In this document: positions 8,931-15,908 of the stretch, piece after piece
Position numbering within the stretch: the first letter of the stretch is position 1
Layout of the letters: each line of letters opens with the position of its first letter
Program-made: the position numbers and the translations under genes
NCBI RefSeq assembly: GCF_900142005.1
Contig: NZ_FQZL01000009.1
Coordinates: 1 to 64,000, forward strand
Direction of reading: 5' to 3'
Length of the DNA: 64,000 bases
From: Dethiosulfatibacter aminovorans DSM 17477
GTDB taxonomy: Bacteria; Bacillota; Clostridia; Tissierellales; Dethiosulfatibacteraceae
The notes under the pieces: model-generated
Seen by the model: the letters and a program-made list of their open reading frames with translations, nothing else
Database searches by the model: none
What the model was told of the DNA's origin: nothing

Positions 8931-9776
8931 TTGAATAAATTAAGAAGAACTATGTTGTTCATTCCCGGAGACAATCCGGGAATGATTCAAAATGCCGATG
9001 TTTTCGGTGCGGACAGCGTCATCATAGACCTGGAGGATGCGGTTGGAGCTACAGAGAAGGATTCTTCACGGCTTCTCGTGAGGAATGCACTTCTGAATTT
9101 GGATTTGGGTGCTGTGGAAACAGTAGTGAGAATAAATGGCATGGATACGGTCGAGGGTGCCCAGGATATTGATGCTTTACTTGTTGCAAAGCCTGATGGC
9201 ATAATGGTGCCAAAGGCAACGGCGGAATATATAAGAGCTGTAGACGAAATGGTAAAGGATACTGAAATCATTCTCTTCCCAATAATAGAAGGAGCCTATA
9301 GCCTGGAAACAGTAGCGGACATAATAAAGGCTTCCGACAGAATAAAGGGAGTTCTTTTTGGAGCAGAGGATTTCACTGCAGACATGGGAATCAAGAGGAC
9401 AAAGGAAGGGAGCGAGATCTTTTACGCAAGGAACAGGATTGCAGCGGTATGCAAGGCTTTCGGAGTGGATGCCATAGATACGCCCTTTACTGACACCAAC
9501 GATGAGGAAGGTCTTGAAAAGGACACCCTTGTGGGAAAGTCTCTTGGAATGACCGGAAAGGCAGCCATAAATCCACGTCAGATTGAAATAATAAATGGAG
9601 TATATTCACCTACGGTGGAAGAAATAAACGAGGCAATGAGAATCATCAATGCTGCTGAGAAGGCTGCAAGGGAAGGAAAGGGAGTCATATCCCTGGACGG
9701 CAAAATGATTGATGCACCTATAATATCAAGAGCTGAGAAGGTTGTAGAGATTGCAAAACAGGCAGATCTTATCTAG
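8931..9776 (+). CDS. citE: Citrate (citramalate) lyase beta subunit
   Basis: This 281-residue CitE-type TIM-barrel lyase cleaves the (citramalyl or citryl)-ACP thioester to acetyl-ACP plus a keto acid, pyruvate if citramalate is the substrate. N-terminal RRTMLFIPGDNPGM and the acidic Mg site (SVIIDLEDAV, LFGAEDFTADMG) are present. The start is TTG 8931, preceded by GCAGGAGG. The ATG five bases earlier is out of frame. It lies between citD and citF in the usual citDEF order. Confidence 0.93.
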   Translation: MNKLRRTMLFIPGDNPGMIQNADVFGADSVIIDLEDAVGATEKDSSRLLVRNALLNLDLGAVETVVRINGMDTVEGAQDIDALLVAKPDGIMVPKATAEYIRAVDEMVKDTEIILFPIIEGAYSLETVADIIKASDRIKGVLFGAEDFTADMGIKRTKEGSEIFYARNRIAAVCKAFGVDAIDTPFTDTNDEEGLEKDTLVGKSLGMTGKAAINPRQIEIINGVYSPTVEEINEAMRIINAAEKAAREGKGVISLDGKMIDAPIISRAEKVVEIAKQADLI

Positions 9777-9786
9777 GGGTGATAAT

Positions 9787-11328
9787 GTGAAGAACAGTAT
9801 AGGAAGAGAAATTCCTCAATATATAGAAAACTACGGGACGCCGAAACTTTACGATGGTCCCTTCGGAAATATTGCAGAAGCTACAAGAAGACAGCCTGTA
9901 TTCACATGCGTGAAGCCCGGTGAAAACAAGGTTGTTGAATCCTTAAGGGATGCCATTGTAAAATGCGGGTTGAAGGATGGGATGACAGTATCCTTCCATC
10001 ATCATTTGAGAAATGGAGACAAGGTGCTTAATCTCGTCATGGAAGAAATTGCCAATCATGGAATAAAAAACCTGAGAGTTGCAGCGAGCTCAATATTTCC
10101 TGTTCACAGTCCGCTCGTGAAGCTGATCGAGGATGGAATTGTTTCAGGAATCTGTGCAAACTACATGTCAGGGCCTGTTGCAGATGCAGTGTCTGAAGGA
10201 AAGCTCAAGTATCCTGCGATTATGCACACCCATGGTGGAAGAGCAAGAGCCATAGAATCAGGAGACCTCCATATAGATGTAGCTTTCATAGCATCTCCCG
10301 CGGCGGACTGCTATGGGAACATCAACGGAGTTGAAGGGCCTTCTGCCTGCGGTACTTTGGGATATGCAGTTCCCGATGCAATGTATGCAGACAAGACTGT
10401 GGCAATTACCGACAATATGGTTGAATATCCGGCCTGTCCCATTGACATCAGCCAGGAGTATGTTGATTATATAGTAAAGGTGGATTCCATAGGTGATCCA
10501 AAGGGAATAGTATCCGGAACGACGCAGGTTACGAAGAATCCTATTGATCTAAAAATTGCGAAGATGACTGCGGAGATAATTGAAAATTCAGGTCTCTTGA
10601 AGGACGGATTTTCCTTCCAGACAGGAGCGGGAGGCACATCCCTGGCAGTTGCAGCCTTTGTGAAGGAAAAAATGAAAAATCAGAACATCAAGGGAAGCTT
10701 TGCAGCAGGCGGTATAACCAGATTTTTGGTTGAAATGCTTGAAGAAGGTTTATTCAAATCACTTTTTGATGTCCAGTGTTTCGACATGTATTCAATAGAA
10801 TCCTACGGCAGGAACATGAAGCACCAGGCAATGTCTGCATCCATGTACGGCAATCCGCACAACAAGGGTGCAGTGGTCAACAACCTTGATGTAATGATAC
10901 TTGGTGCAACGGAGGTTGACACCGACTTCAATGTAAATGTAACAACAAGCTCAAACGGCAATATAATGGGCGGTTCCGGCGGTCACAGCGACACTGCTGC
11001 AGGATCCAAGCTTGCAATTGTGGTTACGAAGCTCATAAAGGGAAGGTTGCCAATAATCGTGGATAGTGTGACTACTGTTACAACTCCGGGAGAAACTGTA
11101 GATATAATAGTTACTGAAAGAGGTGTTGCAGTAAATCCAAGAAGAGCGGATCTTCTTGAAAAGCTCTCGGACACCAAGCTGCCAATATACACAATAGGGG
11201 AACTTAAGGAGATGGCCGAAAATATTTCAGGAGTTCCCGATAGGCTTGAATTCGAGGATGAAATAGTAGGTGTCGTTGAATATAGGGACGGCACGGTAAT
11301 AGATGTAATAAGAAAGGTTATCGACTAG
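9787..11328 (+). CDS. citF: Citrate (citramalate) lyase alpha subunit
   Basis: This is the acyl-ACP transferase subunit that swaps acetyl for citramalyl (or citryl) on the CitD arm. GTG 9787 follows GGGGTGAT and gives 513 residues, the family length. An upstream in-frame ATG at 9751 lies inside citE and lacks a ribosome binding site. The CoA-transferase-like body includes SFHHHLRNGD, the glycine-rich QTGAGGTSLAVAAF and NGNIMGGSGGHSD. Confidence 0.94.
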   Translation: MKNSIGREIPQYIENYGTPKLYDGPFGNIAEATRRQPVFTCVKPGENKVVESLRDAIVKCGLKDGMTVSFHHHLRNGDKVLNLVMEEIANHGIKNLRVAASSIFPVHSPLVKLIEDGIVSGICANYMSGPVADAVSEGKLKYPAIMHTHGGRARAIESGDLHIDVAFIASPAADCYGNINGVEGPSACGTLGYAVPDAMYADKTVAITDNMVEYPACPIDISQEYVDYIVKVDSIGDPKGIVSGTTQVTKNPIDLKIAKMTAEIIENSGLLKDGFSFQTGAGGTSLAVAAFVKEKMKNQNIKGSFAAGGITRFLVEMLEEGLFKSLFDVQCFDMYSIESYGRNMKHQAMSASMYGNPHNKGAVVNNLDVMILGATEVDTDFNVNVTTSSNGNIMGGSGGHSDTAAGSKLAIVVTKLIKGRLPIIVDSVTTVTTPGETVDIIVTERGVAVNPRRADLLEKLSDTKLPIYTIGELKEMAENISGVPDRLEFEDEIVGVVEYRDGTVIDVIRKVID

Positions 11329-11342
11329 AGGGATGTGATGTC

Positions 11343-12371
11343 ATGTATGATGTTTACATTGAAGAATTTGATTTAAGAAACAGACAGGAGATAGAAGAAT
11401 TTCTATCTCCCTTTGAGATTGAGCTTGAAAAGGATGTGGAGCATACCCTTGTAGCAAAATCTGAAGGGAAAATCGTAGGAACATGTTCGTCGGCAGGGAA
11501 CATCATAAAAAGCGTAGCGGTGAGATGTACCTGTGGAAATACGGGTGTGGGATCCAAATTGGTGACACATATGATGAACCATCTTTTTGACAGGGGAATA
11601 TATGATGTTTTTGTATTTACAAAAAAGGCCAATACGGACATATTCAGGGAGCTGGGCTTCACGGAAATAGTATCTTCTGAAAAGGTTGTTCTCATGGAAA
11701 ACGGAAGAAGAGGAATAGATGACTATGTGAAGGGTATGCTTGAAAAAAGTGGACTTGGAAATGGCAGGAAAGCTTCTATTGTAATGAACTGCAATCCAAT
11801 AACCAAGGGACATCTCCATCTTATAAAAACAGCTTCAGAAGAAAACGAGGAAGTCGTAGTATTCATAGTCGAGGAAGACAAGTCCCTTTTTTCCTTTGAA
11901 ACAAGGCTAGACCTTGTTAGAAAATGTACAAGGGGGTTTGGGAATGTACACGTTATACCCGGAGGGAAGTATATCATATCCTCAAATACCTTCCCGTCAT
12001 ATTTCCTGAGGGAGGATGAAAAATCATCCCAGTATATGGAGATAGACCTTAAGATATTTGGAAAGTACATAGGATCTGTCTTCAACATCCAAAAGAGATA
12101 TGTAGGTACCGAGCCCTACTGCGATATGACGGGCAGCTACAATGAAGGAATGAAGAAAATTCTCCCTGGATACGGTATTGAAGTTGTAGAGGTTGAAAGG
12201 CATGAATTGGATGGCAAGGCAGTCAGTGCATCAATGGTCAGGCAAAAAATCAGGGAAGACAAAATTGAAGATGTAAAAGCCATTGTCTGCAAGGATGTGT
12301 ATGAATACCTTTTTTCAAAGGAAGGGAAAGCAACCATAGACCGGATAAAGGGAAGTGACTCTCTCCACTAG
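11343..12371 (+). CDS. citC: Citrate lyase acetate:ACP ligase (CitC)
   Basis: This enzyme acetylates the thiol of the lyase prosthetic group with acetate and ATP, switching the lyase on. The 342-residue protein has an N-terminal GNAT-like part (about 1-125) and a C-terminal nucleotidyltransferase part whose HxGH-type signature is seen in NPITKGHLHLI (about residue 150). It is the last gene of the operon. CitX and CitG, which make and attach the prosthetic group, are not in this window. Confidence 0.93.
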   Translation: MYDVYIEEFDLRNRQEIEEFLSPFEIELEKDVEHTLVAKSEGKIVGTCSSAGNIIKSVAVRCTCGNTGVGSKLVTHMMNHLFDRGIYDVFVFTKKANTDIFRELGFTEIVSSEKVVLMENGRRGIDDYVKGMLEKSGLGNGRKASIVMNCNPITKGHLHLIKTASEENEEVVVFIVEEDKSLFSFETRLDLVRKCTRGFGNVHVIPGGKYIISSNTFPSYFLREDEKSSQYMEIDLKIFGKYIGSVFNIQKRYVGTEPYCDMTGSYNEGMKKILPGYGIEVVEVERHELDGKAVSASMVRQKIREDKIEDVKAIVCKDVYEYLFSKEGKATIDRIKGSDSLH

Positions 12372-12383
12372 TTGCAACAGCTC

Positions 12384-12411
12384 TTGACATATCATGTTTT
12401 GCGGGTATAAT
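12384..12411 (+). promoter_or_regulatory. Promoter of the trpS T-box transcript
   Basis: A perfect TTGACA (12384-12389) and a perfect TATAAT (12406-12411) are 16 bases apart. Confidence 0.85.
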
Positions 12412-12419
12412 AGTATATA

Positions 12420-12645
12420 TGAATTAAATGCTTTGAAAGAGATTAGTAATTCCGTGGAATGTTGAAGAGAGTCCTCGTCGGTGGGAGAGGATACTGGAAA
12501 CTGAATGAATGGACTCTGGAGCTTTCATCCTGAATCAAGTAGGGATGGACGTCGGGTGCGTTAAACCTTTGAGTGGGTTTCAACCAATGAGAGTGGTACC
12601 GCGGATTATATTCGTCTCTATGTTTATGCATGGAGGCGTTTTTTA
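12420..12645 (+). promoter_or_regulatory. T-box riboswitch, tryptophan type
   Basis: This leader senses uncharged tRNA-Trp and lets transcription proceed into trpS. The T-box sequence GAGAGTGGTACCGCGG is at 12589-12604. The likely specifier is TGG at 12510-12512, after GAA and before AC. The competing terminator pairs CGTCTCTATG with CATGGAGGCG (12613-12638) and ends in six T. It is the sequence between citC and trpS, so no protein gene is expected here. Confidence 0.95.
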
Positions 12646-12723
12646 TAGCCCTAAAGCTATTATTGCATTTTAAAGAAACATACATAAATGAAAACTATTA
12701 AATCAATATACATGGAGGAAAAC

Positions 12724-13722
12724 ATGACTGAAAGGAAAAGAATTTTTAGCGGAATACAACCGTCAGGATCACTGACTTTAGGCAACTACCTGGGAGCTAT
12801 AAAAAACTGGGTTGGTTTGCAGGATGAATATGATTCGGTTTACTGCATAGTGGACATGCATGCCATAACAGTGCCAAAAGAGCCAAAGGACTTGAGAAGG
12901 AATACACTGGAGGTGCTGGCAAACTATGTGGCATCGGGGCTTGATCCCGAAAAAAGCACGCTTTTCATCCAGTCCCATGTACCTGCTCATGCCGAACTGG
13001 CATGGGTGCTGAATTGCTTCTCATACTTCGGAGAGCTTGGAAGGATGACACAGTTCAAGGACAAGTCAAAAAAGAATGTAGGAAACATTACTGCAGGTCT
13101 ATTTGATTATCCTGTGCTCATGGCTGCGGACATACTTCTCTATCAGGCGGACCTTGTACCGGTGGGAGAGGACCAGAGGCAGCATCTTGAGCTTAGTCGC
13201 GACATAGCTCAGAGATTCAACAACAGATTCAGCCCTACCTTCGTAGTGCCGGAACCTTATATATCAAAGGTTGGAGCAAAGATAATGAGTCTTCAGGATC
13301 CCACAAGCAAGATGTCCAAATCGGATGACAATGTCAACTCTTACATACTTCTAAGCGATTCTCCTGATGACATCATGAGGAAATTCAAAAGAGCCGTCAC
13401 TGATTCTTCAGGAATAGTAAGATATTCAGAAGAACAACCTGGAATCATGAACATGCTTGGAATGTACTCAAAGATAACGGGAGAATCCATGGATGCCATT
13501 GTAAGCAAGTATGAAGGAAAGGGCTATGCAGACTTCAAGAAGGACACCGCAGAGGTTGTAATCGAAGAGTTGAGGCCAATAAGGGAAGAAGCTGAAAAAC
13601 TTCTGGGAGACAAGGCGTATCTCCAGTCGGTATACCAGAAGGGTGCCGAGAAGGCGGAAGCGGTAGCGAAGAAAACACTGAGGAAGGTATATAAGAAGGT
13701 TGGATTTATTCCGAGATACTAG
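12724..13722 (+). CDS. trpS: Tryptophanyl-tRNA synthetase
   Basis: This class I synthetase charges tRNA-Trp. ATG 12724 (332 residues) has GGAGG seven bases upstream; the ATG at 12688 has no ribosome binding site and would add 12 unconserved residues. The HIGH-like motif is in PSGSLTLGNYLGA and the KMSKS loop is intact (TSKMSKSDDN). It is controlled by the Trp-specific T-box leader upstream and forms a single-gene transcript ending at the hairpin at 13764. Confidence 0.97.
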   Translation: MTERKRIFSGIQPSGSLTLGNYLGAIKNWVGLQDEYDSVYCIVDMHAITVPKEPKDLRRNTLEVLANYVASGLDPEKSTLFIQSHVPAHAELAWVLNCFSYFGELGRMTQFKDKSKKNVGNITAGLFDYPVLMAADILLYQADLVPVGEDQRQHLELSRDIAQRFNNRFSPTFVVPEPYISKVGAKIMSLQDPTSKMSKSDDNVNSYILLSDSPDDIMRKFKRAVTDSSGIVRYSEEQPGIMNMLGMYSKITGESMDAIVSKYEGKGYADFKKDTAEVVIEELRPIREEAEKLLGDKAYLQSVYQKGAEKAEAVAKKTLRKVYKKVGFIPRY

Positions 13723-14113
13723 AGGATTGGCTGACTGACAAAAGAGAATAATGAAAAGTAATTGCCACCTGTTGGATTGTTGATGTCTGGCAGGTGGTTT
13801 TGTATTGGGAAGATTCTTGCGTGAAAATAGAAAGATAAATTTATAACGAAATATGCAGGGAAATAGGCGGGAAAGTCGTTTCCCTGTATTTTATTAAGTC
13901 AATATGAAATATGCATAATGATTTCAGGGGGCAAACGATTGACTTTTCAACAAATAAACAGGGTCGCATCGAGTCCCAGATGGACATAAAATAATGTATT
14001 GTAAAGAAATTATTAAAAAAACAAAATAAAGCTTGCAATATACTTTTTTTATGTTATCATATAGGCGGAGAACTTAATCGGGACAAAAAATGTCTCAAGA
14101 CTCGGAGGTAGAA
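13723..14113 (+). other. Intergenic region trpS-gap with two hairpins and a promoter
   Basis: GCCACCTG (13764-13771) pairs with CAGGTGGT (13791-13798), followed by TTTTG, and is the trpS terminator. A second hairpin, CAGGGAAA / TTTCCCTG, spans 13856-13886, followed by a T-rich stretch; its role is unknown. TTGCAA (14033-14038) and TATCAT (14055-14060), 16 apart, are a plausible gap promoter. I see no protein gene here. Confidence 0.65.
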
Positions 14114-15157
14114 ATGAGTATTAGAGTTGTAATAAACGGATTCGGTAGAATTGGAAGAATAACATTGAGAAATTATCTGGAAAAGAATGACTCGAATGTG
14201 GAAATAGTGGCAATCAACGGAATAAAGGATATAGAGAATGCAGTTTTGAATATAAAGTATGATACAATATATGGAAAACTGTCTAATGAAATCCATACTG
14301 ACGGAAAATATATAGTTATAGACGGCAGGAAAATACTTGCACTCAATGAAAGAAATGTGGAAAAGCTTCCATGGAAAGAGCTTGGTGTGGATATAGTAAT
14401 AGAGTCTACCGGGAAATTCACAACTGGTGAAACTGCAAAGTCCCATATTGATGCAGGTGCCAGAAAAGTAATAATTTCAGCTCCGGGAAAAGATATAGAT
14501 GGAACTTTTGTTGTAGGAGTAAACCACCACGAATATGACAACGAAAACCAGCATATAATTTCAAACGCTTCATGTACAACAAATTGTCTTGCGCCGGTAT
14601 GCAAGGTTCTTCTTGATGAATTTGGTATAGAGAAAGGACATATGACTACAGTTCATGCATATACCAACAACCAGGTTCTTCTTGATGCGGTAAACAAATC
14701 CGACATGAGAAGATCAAGAGGAACTGCGGAGTCAATCATTCCTACGACTACAGGAGCTGCAAAGGCGATCAGCAAGGTTATACCTGAAATGGAAGGACTG
14801 CTCACAGGAATGGCAATGAGGGTTCCAGTATCTTCAGTATCAGTAGTGGATCTTGTAGTACAGCTTAAAAAGGATGTAACCCTTGAAGAAGTGAACGCCG
14901 CTCTTGAAAAGGCTTCGGCAGAAAATATGAAGGGTATTCTGGGGTACAGCACTGATCCTTTAGTATCCGTGGACTTCAGGAAGGAAGACTGCTCGAGCGT
15001 AGTGGATGCACTTTCCACTCAAATAAACGACGGTCTTGTTAAAATCATTTCCTGGTATGATAACGAGTGGGGATATTCAAGAAGGCTTCTTGAGCTTGCT
15101 GAGCATGTGGCTGGAAAGATGCAGGACAGGAGAGACAGGTCACGTAAATCCGCTTAA
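14114..15157 (+). CDS. gap: Glyceraldehyde-3-phosphate dehydrogenase, probable NADP-accepting type
   Basis: This enzyme interconverts glyceraldehyde-3-phosphate and 1,3-bisphosphoglycerate. The 347-residue protein has the N-terminal Rossmann start (NGFGRIGRI), the catalytic Cys at 154 (SNASCTTNC) and the C-terminal WYDNEWGYS. At the end of the second beta strand it reads INGI, where NAD-specific enzymes have IND with an aspartate that holds the ribose. The loss of that Asp (Gly36 here) is typical of NADP-using, gluconeogenic enzymes such as Bacillus GapB. ATG 14114 is chosen because GGAGGT precedes it; ATG 14090 lacks a site. It is monocistronic, with no other glycolytic genes beside it. Confidence 0.93.
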   Translation: MSIRVVINGFGRIGRITLRNYLEKNDSNVEIVAINGIKDIENAVLNIKYDTIYGKLSNEIHTDGKYIVIDGRKILALNERNVEKLPWKELGVDIVIESTGKFTTGETAKSHIDAGARKVIISAPGKDIDGTFVVGVNHHEYDNENQHIISNASCTTNCLAPVCKVLLDEFGIEKGHMTTVHAYTNNQVLLDAVNKSDMRRSRGTAESIIPTTTGAAKAISKVIPEMEGLLTGMAMRVPVSSVSVVDLVVQLKKDVTLEEVNAALEKASAENMKGILGYSTDPLVSVDFRKEDCSSVVDALSTQINDGLVKIISWYDNEWGYSRRLLELAEHVAGKMQDRRDRSRKSA

Positions 15158-15176
15158 AGACATTAATATAGATATT

Positions 15177-15205
15177 CGAGAACCCGTTGAAGGGTTCTCG
15201 TTTTA
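15177..15205 (+). terminator. Terminator after gap
   Basis: CGAGAACCC and GGGTTCTCG form a perfect 9-bp stem with a 6-base loop, followed by TTTTAG. Confidence 0.9.
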
Positions 15206-15277
15206 GATTTTCTCAACAATGTTGGAATTTGATTTATTGTTACATTGAATTAAGTGTATATGTAGTGTTTTCAAGTA

Positions 15278-15306
15278 TTGACAGCTATGGATATATTTGA
15301 TAATAT
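15278..15306 (+). promoter_or_regulatory. Promoter of the valS T-box transcript
   Basis: A perfect TTGACA (15278-15283) is followed after 17 bases by TAATAT (15301-15306), with an overlapping GATAAT alternative at 15299. The R1a repeat begins just downstream and so would be in the leader. Confidence 0.7.
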
Positions 15307-15315
15307 AACTTGTAT

Positions 15316-15450
15316 ACAAAAAAGCAGCTGTGCTGCGTTATATGTGTCTCGTTAATGTAATTGACACATATATTACGAGGTTTAAGAAAGTATCCTTATA
15401 AATGTAATACCAACGTTTCAAGGGATTACACACTTTTTACTTTCTTAGGC
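15316..15450 (-). repeat. R1 repeat, copy a
   Basis: This is a three-hairpin dispersed element. Read on the plus strand, it has the small hairpin GCAGC-TGT-GCTGC, a middle hairpin TATATGTGTC / GACACATATA, and a large stem AAGAAAGTA ... TACTTTCTT enclosing a TGTAATACC ... GGGATTACA stem-loop. Its reverse complement aligns with copy b at 35017. It lies between the promoter and the valine T-box. Confidence 0.7.
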
Positions 15451-15459
15451 TTTAATTAA

Positions 15460-15676
15460 AGACAATGAAGAAGAGGAGTAGGCATTTAAACCTCAAGAGA
15501 GCAGGATTCACTGGCTGGAAGGTCCTGCAGGTAAATGGATGTTGAAGGTAGCTTTGGAGTCGGCAGTCTGAGCTCAGTAGGATTGCCCGGTGGGAGCCGT
15601 TAAATTATTCAAGAGCCATATGGAAAAAAGGTGGTACCGCGGGTTTTCTCGTCCTTTGAGAATACCGGCTTTTTTT
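15460..15676 (+). promoter_or_regulatory. T-box riboswitch, probably valine type
   Basis: The T-box sequence AAGGTGGTACCGCGGG lies at about 15629-15643. The probable specifier is GTA at 15548-15550 (context GAAG-GTA-GC). A terminator hairpin (15642-15666, GGTTTTCTC / GAGAATACC) followed by seven T competes with the antiterminator. It controls the small membrane protein gene and valS. Confidence 0.93.
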
Positions 15677-15723
15677 ATTTTTTGCAGGAAAGCAGCTTTC
15701 CTGAGCTAAAATGAGGTGATCTA

Positions 15724-15894
15724 ATGTACAATCTTGGAGTCGGAATGCTGATTTCAGGCACCATAATCGTCTTTGGTTCCGATATCTTCTTTAGAAGAGG
15801 AAAGATCAAGGACATGAAGTCGCTGCTGAAGATAAAGTCTGCAGGGCTTGCAATAACAGTAATTGGAATGATAATAATGTTTAAAATGTATTAA
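15724..15894 (+). CDS. Small two-helix membrane protein between the T-box and valS
   Basis: ATG 15724, preceded by GAGGTGAT at good spacing, opens a 56-residue frame ending at TAA 15892-15894, 14 bases before valS. The protein has two hydrophobic segments (about residues 4-19 and 40-54) joined by a basic loop (RRGKIKDMKSLLKIK). I do not recognise the family. It is inside the valine T-box operon, so it should be made when charged tRNA-Val is low. The good ribosome binding site and clean membrane topology argue that it is real. Whether it is translated is unknown. Confidence 0.6.
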   Translation: MYNLGVGMLISGTIIVFGSDIFFRRGKIKDMKSLLKIKSAGLAITVIGMIIMFKMY

Positions 15895-15908
15895 TAAAGG
15901 AGAGTTTT

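Noticed and set aside
12689..12723. Upstream start of trpS at ATG 12688
   Set aside because: The GGAGG site serves ATG 12724, and the added residues are not part of TrpRS.
15316..15450. R1a hairpins as part of the valine T-box
   Set aside because: The same structure occurs at 35017 and 37366 without a T-box, so it is a separate repeat.
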